Below are positions 17,774-25,301 of a stretch of 64,000 nt of DNA, piece after piece. Origin of the DNA: Stenotrophomonas sp. NA06056. Its GTDB lineage: Bacteria; Pseudomonadota; Gammaproteobacteria; Xanthomonadales; Xanthomonadaceae. The notes below the pieces were generated by a model. It did no database searches and was not told the DNA's origin. It saw only the letters and a program-made list of their open reading frames with translations. The stretch covers positions 2,356,001-2,420,000 of the forward strand of contig NZ_CP054931.1 of the NCBI RefSeq assembly GCF_013364355.1. The letters run 5' to 3'. The stretch's first letter is position 1. Each line of letters starts with the position of its first letter. A program made the translations under genes and the position numbers.

Positions 17774-18315
17774 TCATGCCACAGGGATGCACTCCACCTG
17801 CAGGCGGTTGGCGTTGTTCATGCCTGCGGCGATGACCTTCAACCCGGGCGCCGCCTTGCTGACCCTGACCACGCCGAAGCGGTCGCGCTGCTCGCGCACG
17901 TTCAGAACGCCGGCCAAGGTGTAGATCAGCAGCACGTCAGACGACGCGCTCCAATACTGCCGGGGGTCGTCCAGAATGCACTGCGCATCGAGGACGCCCG
18001 CGTACTCAGTGGGGACCATGCCCCCGGCCTGCGAGTCGTACCACCGGAAGAAGCACGACGCAGCGGTGTTGTAGACCAGGTGGCGCCTACCGTTCTGGTC
18101 ATAGCAGGCCGAGATGCGGGTGGCGCCGGGCAGCGGCAGCTCCTGCACAGGCTACCCTCGGCCTGGGACCACAGGTAGCCACCCTCAACCCAGAACCGAT
18201 AGTCGCGCCCCATGGTGTCGCGCGTGAAACTCTCCTGCGGCTTGAACCGGTCCGGCACCCGGTAGCGCCAGCCGGCGTCGATCACACTGGAGGAAAAAAC
18301 GGCGTCAGGGATCAC
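17774..18315 (-). pseudogene. Phage virion-type protein, frameshifted
   Basis: GTG at 18315 overlaps the stop of the upstream virion gene (GTGA). The first part reads IPDAVFSSSVIDAGWRYRVP to FWVEGGYLWSQAEG. Near 18150 one base is missing (CCTGTGCAGG where CCTGGTGCAGG would keep frame); with it restored the frame continues through QELPLPGATRISACYDQNG to the stop at 17774, about 180 residues. The family is not recognised beyond its place in a tail/late gene block. As it stands the product would be cut short. Confidence 0.65.
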
Positions 18316-19286
18316 GGTACGCGCCCCCAGCCCTGCACCGTGTCCAGGGTCAGCACAAACGATGCAGTTTTCGGGATGGCTGGCGTGAACTGGGTCTGCC
18401 AGTACCCGAACCCATTCCGGTAGGTCATCGACCGCATGCCGCCGGCCACGTTGCCATCGGACAGGCCCAGCGTAATCGTCGCCTTGCGCTCGAAGGAGCC
18501 GGAAACGTAAGCGGCTGGCGTGGTCAGAACGGTGGCCGAGTTGCTGGGGATAATAGTGCTTGCCCCGCCCGGGCGCGCCGTGATCGCACCCAGCGTGCCG
18601 GCATAGACCGAACACTGGTTTGCCTGGCCACCGATGAAGTACTCGGGGCCGGCATAGACATAGCCACGACAGTTCTCACGGAAGTTCCCGGCCCACAGCG
18701 GAGTGGAGTTGATATCGGCAATCCGAGTCAACGTGTCGTAGGTAACCCCCGAGATGGTCACGATTCCAGCCGTATCTGCTGGCGAAACGTAGGCGCGCAG
18801 TTCAAACGTTACATCCAAGAATTCGTCGGGCAACACTGTGATGGTGATCGGGTTGCCCGTGTTGGGATCGCGGACCAGAGCGCGGGAGAACAGGCCCGTA
18901 TTGCTGGTGCCGGTGCCAAGTTCAGACAGGTTCCCGGTAGCCACGCCCTGGTTGAACCGGTAGACGAACCTCTGGCCCATGTAGTAATTGCCGCCGTCCG
19001 GCGTCAGGTTGATGCTGTTGGCGCTGATTCGCGCCGAACTCGTGGCCAGATAGGCCGCAAGGGCGGTGTCGCCATTGGCGGGCGCAGTGGATCCGGTGCC
19101 TACGTAGCAGGCATTGAACAGTGTCGAGGTTCCAATAACGGCCCACGTGGTGTCGTTCCCCAGCATGTTCAGGCCGCCGTTGGTAATCAGGTTCTCGAAT
19201 TCGAGTTCCTGCACCAAGATCCCGCCCCCGCTGTACTTGCGGATGGTGTAATGGCCGGCAAGGGCGATTTTGGTCTTGATGGTCAT
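18312..19286 (-). CDS. Phage tail-region virion protein
   Basis: 324 residues, no signal peptide, rich in Thr, Ser, Gly and Asn and in beta-strand patterns (GGILVQELEFENLITNGGLN, FERKATITLGLSDGN), as usual for tail-fibre or tail-associated virion proteins. ATG at 19286 with a short spacing from the preceding short frame. It overlaps the following gene by 4 nt. No enzymatic motif is visible. It is one of the few late genes left in this prophage and remains open, while its downstream partner is frameshifted. Confidence 0.65.
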   Translation of the reverse strand: MTIKTKIALAGHYTIRKYSGGGILVQELEFENLITNGGLNMLGNDTTWAVIGTSTLFNACYVGTGSTAPANGDTALAAYLATSSARISANSINLTPDGGNYYMGQRFVYRFNQGVATGNLSELGTGTSNTGLFSRALVRDPNTGNPITITVLPDEFLDVTFELRAYVSPADTAGIVTISGVTYDTLTRIADINSTPLWAGNFRENCRGYVYAGPEYFIGGQANQCSVYAGTLGAITARPGGASTIIPSNSATVLTTPAAYVSGSFERKATITLGLSDGNVAGGMRSMTYRNGFGYWQTQFTPAIPKTASFVLTLDTVQGWGRVP

Positions 19287-19295
19287 CGTGGATTC

Positions 19296-19478
19296 TCAGG
19301 TCAGGGTGCCGCTGAGGAAGCGTGGCGCAGAGGAGAACTGTTTCGTAATGCCGTCGCCGCTGAACGTCCACGGCCCGGCTACCGGAGGCGGCACGCTGCC
19401 CACGATGCTGTCCGGTAAGTGCCCGTCACAGCAGCCCGGCAGGCTCGGCGAATTGGTCCGGTGAGGGTGGACGGGCAT
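19296..19478 (-). CDS. Short frame after the tRNA, probably a virion-gene remnant
   Basis: 60 codons from an ATG at 19478, which lies 4 bp from the CCA end of the tRNA-like gene. The last 26 residues (GPWTFSGDGITKQFSSAPR to FLSGTLT) look like the C-terminus of a beta-rich phage protein, while the first 25 (MPVHPHRTNSPSLPG) do not. The 3' end of a larger tail gene cut by deletion at the tRNA edge is the likeliest reading. It stops 9 bp before the next virion gene. Confidence 0.4.
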   Translation of the reverse strand: MPVHPHRTNSPSLPGCCDGHLPDSIVGSVPPPVAGPWTFSGDGITKQFSSAPRFLSGTLT

Positions 19479-19481
19479 GGA

Positions 19482-19560
19482 TGGTTGCAGGGGCCGGATT
19501 CGAACCGGCGAGTCTCCGGGTTATGAGCCCGGCAGCCTGGACCTCAGGCCTACGCCCGCA
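19482..19560 (-). tRNA. tRNA-Met-like (CAT anticodon), prophage-encoded
   Basis: Read 5' to 3' on the minus strand: acceptor TGCGGGC pairs with CCCTGCA with one G-T and one C-C mismatch, a D arm (GGCC/GGCT), an anticodon stem CCGGG/CCCGG with loop CTCATAA, T arm GCCGG-TTCGAAT-CCGGC, and an encoded CCA. There is one extra base between acceptor and position 8. The three consecutive G-C pairs under the CAT loop are the hallmark of initiator tRNA. Functional gene or decaying copy cannot be decided by eye. Confidence 0.6.
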
Positions 19561-19583
19561 GGAAGTGCTGCCCCGGAAACGCA

Positions 19584-19610
19584 GAAGCCCCGACGCGGGG
19601 CCGGGGCTTC
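19584..19610 (-). terminator. Strong GC hairpin after the 80-residue gene
   Basis: GAAGCCCCG (19584-19592) and CGGGGCTTC (19602-19610) form a 9-bp stem. On the minus strand it follows the stop of the gene at 19662 by about 50 bp and is followed by a short T run (GCGTTTCC). It separates that small operon from the tRNA. Confidence 0.6.
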
Positions 19611-19661
19611 AGGGACAATTCTTGACAGTTGCAGAATGAGCGCATCTGTCTGTGCAACTTG

Positions 19662-19904
19662 TCAAGCCGCAGGCGAGTCCCAATCACCCCAAACGATCAA
19701 GATCATGCCGTTGGGTGTGTGAAAATCCTCATAGTGACGCGGCTGCGTTTGACTCCACTCAGTGAAGTCGATCGGCCACCGATCATTGCCTTTCGCTTGG
19801 GAGCGGTTCACGAACACATCGAAATCGAACCTCAGACCGAAACCGCGCCCCTCTACTCCCCAATTTTTTTCTGGGATTTCATTCAACCAACTGAAGTCAG
19901 GCAT
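19662..19904 (-). CDS. Small acidic protein, second gene of cargo pair
   Basis: 80 residues from MPDFSWLNEIPEKNWG. The ATG at 19904 lies inside the end of the upstream gene and overlaps its stop by 8 nt. Rich in Trp and acidic residues, ending MILIVWGDWDSPAA. No family recognised. AT-richer than phage genes. The small-acidic-protein profile is shared with immunity proteins and anti-restriction/anti-CRISPR proteins, but nothing specific supports either. Probably co-transcribed with the 89-residue gene. Confidence 0.55.
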   Translation of the reverse strand: MPDFSWLNEIPEKNWGVEGRGFGLRFDFDVFVNRSQAKGNDRWPIDFTEWSQTQPRHYEDFHTPNGMILIVWGDWDSPAA

Positions 19905-20166
19905 TCTCGGACTCATCCACATTGAGCTCCATGATCGTCACGGCTTCTGACTTTCCCGTAACAGCATTGACCATCGGAAGAGCTTGATACTTCCGGCTTT
20001 GAGTCGCAGCCCACACAGCGAATTCAGCCTCCCAATTGCTACCAGGTTCGAGACCTGACTGTTGAAGCAGGTCGGCAACTTCAAGCTTGTGGTGCTTCTT
20101 TCCGTAAGCAAAGCTCCATTGCGACGCATCAATGTCGTAGATCCAATCAAACTTTCCCTTTGACAT
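19897..20166 (-). CDS. Small protein, first gene of cargo pair
   Basis: 89 residues starting MSKGKFDWIYDIDASQWSF, with an AACGGAG site upstream of the ATG at 20166. It includes KKHHKLEVADLLQQSGL and WEAEFAVWAATQSRKYQ. Composition is AT-richer than the surrounding phage genes. No recognised domain. It overlaps the following 80-residue gene by 8 nt. Both are intact while the adjacent phage gene carries an amber codon. Confidence 0.55.
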   Translation of the reverse strand: MSKGKFDWIYDIDASQWSFAYGKKHHKLEVADLLQQSGLEPGSNWEAEFAVWAATQSRKYQALPMVNAVTGKSEAVTIMELNVDESENA

Positions 20167-20177
20167 CTCCAGCTCCG

Positions 20178-20681
20178 TTAAGCGGCGATCCTGCCGCCCA
20201 TCCAGTCTACCGCCCGCTGCAGCTCCCGGCGGTATTGCCAGACCGACAGCGTGCCGCCGTACTTCTCCGCCACCATGCGCGCCTTTACCGCCTGGCTGGC
20301 CGCAATCGTGAACTCGGTATGCAGGGCCATGGTGCGCAGCGGTTGCTGCCGCGTCATCGATGTCAGCGCCCGCTCGACCCAGCGCAGATGCTCTGGTATG
20401 CCTACGTCGACTGCGATTTCTGGGTTGTCGGGGGGCTTGCTCGCATCGTTGGTCGACCGTATGGGGTCTACTGCCCACGCCGGCAACATGCCCATGCCTT
20501 CCACGCCGCTGCGATCGGCCATGAAGCGGCGGCGGCTGCTGCCGTCTCTGCCCACAAGGTCGCGCAGCGCCCGTTCGCGGGTGCCAGGCGCCATGTCGCG
20601 GGCCTTCTCCAGCACGTGCGTACTGCGGTCGGCGTAGGTCAGCGCGAAGCGGTTGGCCTACGGGAGGGTGAGGTGGATCAT
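20178..20681 (-). pseudogene. Phage late-region protein (possible Q-type antiterminator) with in-frame amber codon
   Basis: The natural start is the ATG at 20681, which overlaps the stop of the upstream HNH gene (ATGA). It reads MIHLTLP and then meets TAG at 20658-20660; the same frame continues ANRFALTYADRSTHVLEKAR to the stop at 20178, about 167 residues. A GTG at 20615 could still give a 145-residue product. The C-terminal helix pattern (KYGGTLSVWQYRRELQRAVD) resembles Q-type antiterminators of lambdoid phages. That assignment is tentative; the premature stop is direct. Confidence 0.6.
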
Positions 20682-20914
20682 CGTGCGGCCTCCTTCAGCT
20701 GCAGCTGGGAAAGGGTGACGTTGAGGGCGGCCAGCTCGTCCATCTTGTGGATCCGCCACATGATTTTTTCGCCATGCCAACCGCTTTTGCTGCCTTGGTG
20801 GCAGTCCTTGCACAGGGCCACAGTGGTGAAGTGCTGCCCCTGGTTGATGTGATGGGCGTCGCTGGGACCAGGCCGGCGGCAGACGCTGCACGGCAGCAGC
20901 TTCACCGCGTCCAC
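20678..20914 (-). CDS. Phage HNH/zinc-binding protein, probably 5'-truncated
   Basis: 78 residues from a GTG at 20914: CSVCRRPGPSDAHHINQGQH then TTVALCKDCHQG and GWHG. The CxxC, DAHHI, CxxCH set is that of small phage HNH/Ref-like proteins in the Nin region. The frame stays open upstream of the GTG (TKNSKAFTPAEKRHV, the usual N-terminus of this family) but has no start codon there. The sequence departs at about 20970, where the opposite-strand cargo gene at 21010 begins. The insertion has probably removed the true start. Confidence 0.65.
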   Translation of the reverse strand: MDAVKLLPCSVCRRPGPSDAHHINQGQHFTTVALCKDCHQGSKSGWHGEKIMWRIHKMDELAALNVTLSQLQLKEAAR

Positions 20915-21009
20915 GTGGCGCTTCTCTGCCGGGGTGAAGGCCTTGGAATTCTTGGTCCTCGCGCGGGTACCCCTAGCGGTAGAATCCGATCAATCGAAGG
21001 GGGGAAAAC

Positions 21010-21585
21010 ATGAAGCAAGGAAGAACCGACCGAGACTGGGCCATCGTGTCCGTATTGACCTTCATTGCAGGCGTAGTGGTGACGGGCCTCATCACTAACA
21101 GTGCTGGGCTGAGCAGGTTGATCGCCGACGTCGAGTGGCCCGCGTGGACGCAGGCAGCGGTTGCGCTTGCAGTTGGATATGCCGCAGTCGAGGTTCCTCG
21201 AAAGATCGCGGATGCAGAGCGATCCAGACGAACTGAGCTGCTTGTAACCCTTCTCGGCAATTCCCTCTTCCCGGCCGAAGCACTCGCAAAGATGCTCTCG
21301 ACGAGAAACGTCGACATGAACTTTGCTACTGGACTTGTTCGGGACATAGAGCTTCAGCTGAAGACGCTGGATTCCTACCCAGCTGCCGACGTTCCTTCTG
21401 CCTTGCTCCTGCTGAAGAAGGTCGAGACACAATCTCACTGCTTGGGCCTTGTGGAGCTTTTTCGAGAAACCCAGCCCAGAATTGAAGCTATGCGGGTGCT
21501 CACCGAGAATCAGGCTGCTGCATTTGATGTCTATCGTGTGGCCATCAGGCAACTGATTGAAGAGGTGCCAGTACCGCGCTCGTAG
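21010..21585 (+). CDS. Membrane-anchored accessory protein
   Basis: 191 residues, ATG at 21010 after GAAGGGGGGAAAAC. Two hydrophobic helices near the N-terminus (WAIVSVLTFIAGVVVTGLI at about 10-28 and TQAAVALAVGYAAVEV at about 47-62) are followed by about 130 residues of cytosolic helices. No known domain. It is on the strand opposite to its phage neighbours and fits between them with an intact frame, as expected for a moron. Architecture resembles the protein at 24717-25301. A superinfection-exclusion or defence role is inference. Confidence 0.65.
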   Translation: MKQGRTDRDWAIVSVLTFIAGVVVTGLITNSAGLSRLIADVEWPAWTQAAVALAVGYAAVEVPRKIADAERSRRTELLVTLLGNSLFPAEALAKMLSTRNVDMNFATGLVRDIELQLKTLDSYPAADVPSALLLLKKVETQSHCLGLVELFRETQPRIEAMRVLTENQAAAFDVYRVAIRQLIEEVPVPRS

Positions 21586-21596
21586 GTTGAACAGAA

Positions 21597-22215
21597 TCAC
21601 GCCACTCTCCTGTTCTGCCCAGCCATGTTCCAGAACTCGGCGCGCAAGTCGTCGAGCATCACGTGGGTGTAGTGGCGGCCGATGTACTCCGTCAGGCCGT
21701 CGAACAGCTCCTGGAAGCAAGCCTGGTCCATCTCGTCGAATGACAGGCTCTCGGCGCGCTTGACTGGGAGGGTGCGGATCTCGGGCAGCACGCCGGCCAA
21801 TACCTTGCGGGCGCCAGCACCCAGCAGCGCCTCGCAGGCGTCCAGCACCGCGGCGATGACCGGGGTAGCGTCCATCTCCACCGTCTCGCAGCAGACGTCG
21901 GCGTCCAGCTGCAAGCGCTTCACCGCGTCGTGCGCATCCAGCTGCTCCCAGCCTTCCACGTTGTCGACCATCAGGTGCCAGATCTTGTGGATCAGCCGGT
22001 GTTGCCATTCTTCGCGAGGTTGCTTCAGCTCGGCCCTGATCTTTCGGCCGATGCGGAGCTTCCGATCGCGCATCAGCCTGCCGTCCACGTCGTCGGCCGG
22101 CACCAGCGCACCGACCAGCGCACCGGTGTTCGGGTCGATCAGCTTCGCCACCACCAGGTAGATCGGTCGGCGCGCGCTTGTCGCGGATCTTCTTTGCTGC
22201 AGCGGTCAGGGTCAT
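21597..22215 (-). pseudogene. DUF1367-type phage protein, frameshifted near 5' end
   Basis: ATG at 22215 overlaps the stop of the dnaB remnant (ATGA) and reads MTLTAAAKKIRDKRA. Near 22171, in a GC dinucleotide run, the frame shifts; restoring it gives RRPIYLVVAKLIDPNTGALV and the rest to 21597. A GTG at 22154 would allow a shorter intact product of 185 residues. The KRAESLSFDEMDQACFQELF segment near the C-terminus resembles the conserved part of DUF1367 proteins of lambdoid phages (NinB region). Function of that family is unknown. Confidence 0.6.
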
Positions 22216-22370
22216 GCCGCGACCTCCCCGAGCTCGTCGGCAGCGCTGCGGTTGACGTAGGACGTCGACCCGCCGTGCCAGGTCACCGGCACCACCCGAT
22301 GTTGCCGTGGCGGTTCTTCACCACGTTGATCTCGGCCGCGGCGCGCTCGGCCTGCCAAGCATGGCGCCCG
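22212..22370 (-). pseudogene. Replicative helicase (DnaB-type) C-terminal remnant
   Basis: Only the last ~50 codons remain: ERAAAEINVVKNRHGNIG then, after a one-base loss near 22294, VPVTWHGGSTSYVNRSAA to the stop at 22212. The EINVVKNRHG element followed by a short beta strand is typical of the end of phage DnaB-like helicases. Upstream the sequence joins an unrelated plus-strand gene, so the helicase body, and presumably the repressor/Cro region normally next to it, has been deleted. Confidence 0.7.
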
Positions 22371-22374
22371 ACAA

Positions 22375-22617
22375 GTGACGGCAGACCGCATGGCCGACCA
22401 CGCGCGGATGCAGTTGGCGGAGCTTCGCTCGCTGCGTGGCCCGCTGATCGAACTGCGCGCCGCCGCCCACGCCTCGCTGACCGCCCGTGACCTGTCCGAC
22501 CAGATCGCCGCCGACGAATGGCTGGCGCGCGATCTGGCCGCGTGCGAACCCACCGACACCGATAGCAACCGCAAGGCCGTGGACGGCCTCTGCGTGGAGG
22601 AAAGCACCCACGAGTGA
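22375..22617 (+). CDS. Small helical phage protein
   Basis: 80 residues from a GTG at 22375, highly helical (MQLAELRSLRGPLIELRAAA) and acidic at the C-terminus. No recognised domain; typical small early-region phage protein. Its start lies at the deletion junction with the dnaB remnant, so its original upstream region is gone and the true N-terminus is uncertain. Its stop overlaps the start of the next frame (GTGA). Confidence 0.5.
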   Translation: MTADRMADHARMQLAELRSLRGPLIELRAAAHASLTARDLSDQIAADEWLARDLAACEPTDTDSNRKAVDGLCVEESTHE

Positions 22618-22759
22618 GCGCCTTCGCATCGCCTGGGCAGCCGTTGCTCTGGTCGCCGCCGTGGTCGTGCCGCTGAGCATTGCCGAGATCGTGCAGGCGC
22701 ACGCCGATCGCGACGCGACCCCGCAGCGCTGGGCGACCACCAGCAGCGTGCGCGGCTGA
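22614..22759 (+). pseudogene. Small single-helix membrane protein, frameshifted
   Basis: GTG at 22614 overlaps the preceding stop. With one C added in GCCTTCGC (near 22622) the frame reads MSALRIAWAAVALVAAVVVP and continues to a stop at 22757-22759, 48 residues with one membrane helix. Without it the frame closes after 16 codons. Such small membrane proteins are frequent in early phage operons; function unknown. Confidence 0.5.
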
Positions 22760-22809
22760 CCGCTCCCCCTTCCCGCCGGCGCGGCCGGCTCCTACGAGAA
22801 GCACCACCG

Positions 22810-23742
22810 ATGTTCCAACTCGATCAACACGATGCGGTGTTCCCGCATCTGAACCTGCGGAAGGAAAAGCACGGCGACGACGACGCGGCCGCTGCGGACC
22901 TGAAGTTCACCCTCACCGCACAGAACACGATCCTCGACACGATCGATCCCAACATCGTACGGGCGTTCTGGAAGAAGGCCGAGAAGAGCCAGCAGCAGTC
23001 GCTGCCGATGGAAGGCAGCACTGACCTGGTGGCGCTGAACCTGCCGCTGCTGGGCGAGCAGGACATCACCGGTAAGTTCGAAGGGTACGAGCTGAACATC
23101 GGCTCCCTGATGGACCACATCGAGCCGGTGTTCTTCGCCGACGCCAAGGTGAAAAAGATCACCTGGAAGCCGCTCGAAGGCGGCAGCGTGGCCATGGGCT
23201 TCACCGTCTCGGTGCTGCTGGACGAGAACGAAGACGCCGAGCTGATCTCCGCATGGCGCCGCGGTGATGTGCGCCTGTGGGAAGACATCAACGCGGCCAT
23301 CAAGCCGGTGCTGCAGGGGTTCGGCTTCGCCCTGTCGTTCCGCACGAAGACGCGGGATCAGATGGTCGAGGTAACCGGCGTCCTGGCGCACAGGGGTGAC
23401 CACAGCGAGCAGACCGAGATCCACCTGCCGGCGGACACCAGCGGTTCGAAGAACGGCGTGCAGTCGGTCGGGTCCAGCGTGATCTACGGAAAGCGCTACG
23501 CCGCCAGTGCCCTGCTGAACCTGACCACCCAAGGCGAGGACGACGATGGCCTGCTGGGCGGGCAAAAGCTCGACGACAAGGCCATGAACTGGATCGACGT
23601 GGCCAACGAGCTGGAACACCCCGATGCCTACCAGACGAAGCGCCAGGAGCTACTGAAGGACTACGGCGGAGCGGCCAACCTGCCGACCGAGGTGCGCAAC
23701 GCCTTCAACGGGGCCAGGGCCCGCGTCACACCGAAGGACTGA
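22810..23742 (+). CDS. Chimeric protein: phage DUF plus ERF-type recombinase half
   Basis: 310 residues. Residues 1 to about 155 (MFQLDQHDAVFPHLNLRKEK onward) match a stand-alone phage protein found beside recombination genes. From about 158 the sequence is the C-terminal half of an ERF-family single-strand annealing protein: IKPVLQGFGFALSFRTKT, EVTGVLAHRGDHSEQTEI, SVGSSVIYGKRYAASALL. The usual ERF N-terminal third is missing. The in-frame join is best explained by an internal deletion fusing two genes. ERF proteins anneal single strands with a partner exonuclease, present just downstream; activity of the hybrid is doubtful. Confidence 0.7.
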   Translation: MFQLDQHDAVFPHLNLRKEKHGDDDAAAADLKFTLTAQNTILDTIDPNIVRAFWKKAEKSQQQSLPMEGSTDLVALNLPLLGEQDITGKFEGYELNIGSLMDHIEPVFFADAKVKKITWKPLEGGSVAMGFTVSVLLDENEDAELISAWRRGDVRLWEDINAAIKPVLQGFGFALSFRTKTRDQMVEVTGVLAHRGDHSEQTEIHLPADTSGSKNGVQSVGSSVIYGKRYAASALLNLTTQGEDDDGLLGGQKLDDKAMNWIDVANELEHPDAYQTKRQELLKDYGGAANLPTEVRNAFNGARARVTPKD

Positions 23743-23745
23743 CCC

Positions 23746-24360
23746 ATGAAGATCCTGGACGTCGAGCAGGGTTCTCCGGAGTGGTACGCCGCGCGGCTCG
23801 GCGTTCCAACGGCCAGCGAGTTCTGCAGCATCATCACCCCTAAGCGCGGTGAGTACGCAACTGCCGCTGACACCTACATCAACCAGCTGATCGACGAGCT
23901 GATGCGGCCGCAGGCGGCTGAGTCGTTCGGCGGCAACCGGTACACGCAGCGCGCTAAGGATTTGGAACCGGATGCGCGCGAGTTCTACGCGTTCGAGAAG
24001 GACGTGGTGCCGCAGCAGGTCGGTTTCATCCTCAACGACGCCGGCACGCTCGGGTGCAGACCTGACAGCCTGGTGGAGGCTGATGGCGGGCTGGAAATCA
24101 AATGCCCGGATGGCCCCACCCACGTGAAGTGGCTGCGCGCCGGTGGCGTCCCCGACGAACACAAACCCCAGGTGCATGGATCGCTGATTATCACCGGCCG
24201 CACCTGGTGGGATTTCATGTCCTACTGCCCGGGCTACGACGCCCTGATCGTGCGCGTGTACCGCGACGGCTTCACCGACAAGCTGCAGGGCCACCTCGAC
24301 CGGTTCCTGCGTGAGTACCACGCAGCGCGTGCGCCGTTCGGCCTGCAGGTAGCTGCATGA
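23746..24360 (+). CDS. YqaJ/lambda-exonuclease family recombinase
   Basis: 204 residues. The family signatures are present: QGSPEWYAARLGVPTASEF at the N-terminus, EPDAREFY, the metal-binding GCRPDSLVEADGGLEIKCPD (Asp and Glu-x-Lys), and QVHGSLIITGRTWWDFMSY. This is the alkaline exonuclease that resects double-strand ends for the annealing protein encoded 3 bp upstream, together a SynExo phage recombination pair. The full-length frame is intact. It overlaps the next small gene by 4 nt (ATGA). Confidence 0.9.
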   Translation: MKILDVEQGSPEWYAARLGVPTASEFCSIITPKRGEYATAADTYINQLIDELMRPQAAESFGGNRYTQRAKDLEPDAREFYAFEKDVVPQQVGFILNDAGTLGCRPDSLVEADGGLEIKCPDGPTHVKWLRAGGVPDEHKPQVHGSLIITGRTWWDFMSYCPGYDALIVRVYRDGFTDKLQGHLDRFLREYHAARAPFGLQVAA

Positions 24361-24572
24361 AAGGCCTCAACTACGACTATCCCCACGTCGGGACAAGGCG
24401 CGGCGGCAGCAACCGCGCGCGCCAGTTCGATCACGTGATTGAGGGTAAGCGCGTCACCACCATGGAAGTGGCCGAGGCGCTGGGTCTGACGAAGAAGCAG
24501 GCCGCGGCGCGCCTGAAGCTGGGCCCGTTCCCGTTGACCTGGGCCGGCCTGCGCGAAGATCCTGCGGCATGA
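24357..24572 (+). CDS. Small DNA-binding-like phage protein
   Basis: 71 residues, basic N-terminus and a helix-turn-helix-like segment TTMEVAEALGLTKKQAAARL. ATGA overlap with the exonuclease gene upstream and with the next frame downstream places it in the early operon. No specific family recognised. Confidence 0.6.
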   Translation: MKGLNYDYPHVGTRRGGSNRARQFDHVIEGKRVTTMEVAEALGLTKKQAAARLKLGPFPLTWAGLREDPAA

Positions 24573-24711
24573 AGACCTGCACGAAGTGCGTGGCCCGGCT
24601 GCCGCTGAGGTTCTTCCCCCCCCATCAACGGCAAGGCCATCGCTCCATGCGCACAGCCTGCGCGACAACTTGGATTACGCCCAAATCGCAGCACGGATGG
24701 CAGCTGCATGA
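24569..24711 (+). pseudogene. Zinc-finger phage gene remnant
   Basis: Starts MKTCTKCVARLPLRFF at the ATGA overlap, then hits an eight-C run; dropping one C keeps PPINGKAIAPC. A further shift is needed to reach HSLRDNLDYAQIAARMAAA and the stop at 24709-24711. So at least one frameshift and probably an internal deletion have destroyed it. The next cargo gene begins only 6 bp later on the other strand. Confidence 0.55.
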
Positions 24712-24716
24712 ACAAC

Positions 24717-25301
24717 TCAGCTCTCCACCGATTTCATCACTGCGTCAAGTTCATCAGCCGCATGCAAACACGCTTGAGACAGTTCATCGGCAGCTGCAAG
24801 GAACGCGTTGAACGCCTTTTCCTCACTGAACTGGGAATCGATAGAGAGATAGTGCGCCGTTGCCTCAGCAAAGGGCGCTGTGCTTTCCAAGGCTTTATTG
24901 ATCGCCTTGAAAGCGCCCGAAGGAAGGACATGGAGGTCGTCCAGATGCTTGGTACAACTTGTCAGCTCCGTCTGTCTTTCGACTTCGCCGAAAAAGTCGC
25001 TCTCCTCGTCGCCCTCGCCATGGTCAACGGCTGGCGCTTTCATCCCTGTGACAAGACCAAAGACGAAATAGCCGGCTCTGGTCAGCTCTGGATAGAGTTT
25101 TTGAGCGAGAAGAAACGCCTTTCGCGCATCTATTCCTTGTTCTCTTGTCTTTAGGGTCTCTGCCACCTCCAACGCTTTGGCAGCCGTGGTGTTCGCCGTT
25201 TTGCTCACCTTGAACACAGCGTAGGCGCCTACCGCTGCGATACAAACAGCGCCCCAATCAGCCACGTTTCCCCAATCCACTGCGAGCGGGCATATCGCCA
25301 T
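24717..25301 (-). CDS. Membrane-anchored accessory protein
   Basis: 194 residues. One N-terminal hydrophobic helix (DWGAVCIAAVGAYAVFKV) is followed by an Ala-rich helix (ANTTAAKALEVAETLKTRE) and about 130 residues of acidic helical cytosolic domain. It is AT-richer than the phage genes and on the opposite strand, dropped between broken early genes with its own frame intact. The layout is close to the protein at 21010-21585 (membrane helix, linker, cytosolic helices), though sequence similarity by eye is weak. Function unknown; likely lysogenic-conversion cargo. Confidence 0.65.
   Translation of the reverse strand: MAICPLAVDWGNVADWGAVCIAAVGAYAVFKVSKTANTTAAKALEVAETLKTREQGIDARKAFLLAQKLYPELTRAGYFVFGLVTGMKAPAVDHGEGDEESDFFGEVERQTELTSCTKHLDDLHVLPSGAFKAINKALESTAPFAEATAHYLSIDSQFSEEKAFNAFLAAADELSQACLHAADELDAVMKSVES

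Noticed and set aside
20902..22215. 437-codon minus-strand frame starting MTLTAAAKK
   Set aside because: Only the first ~15 codons are coding; beyond about 22171 it runs in the wrong frame of the DUF1367-type gene and crosses an opposite-strand gene.
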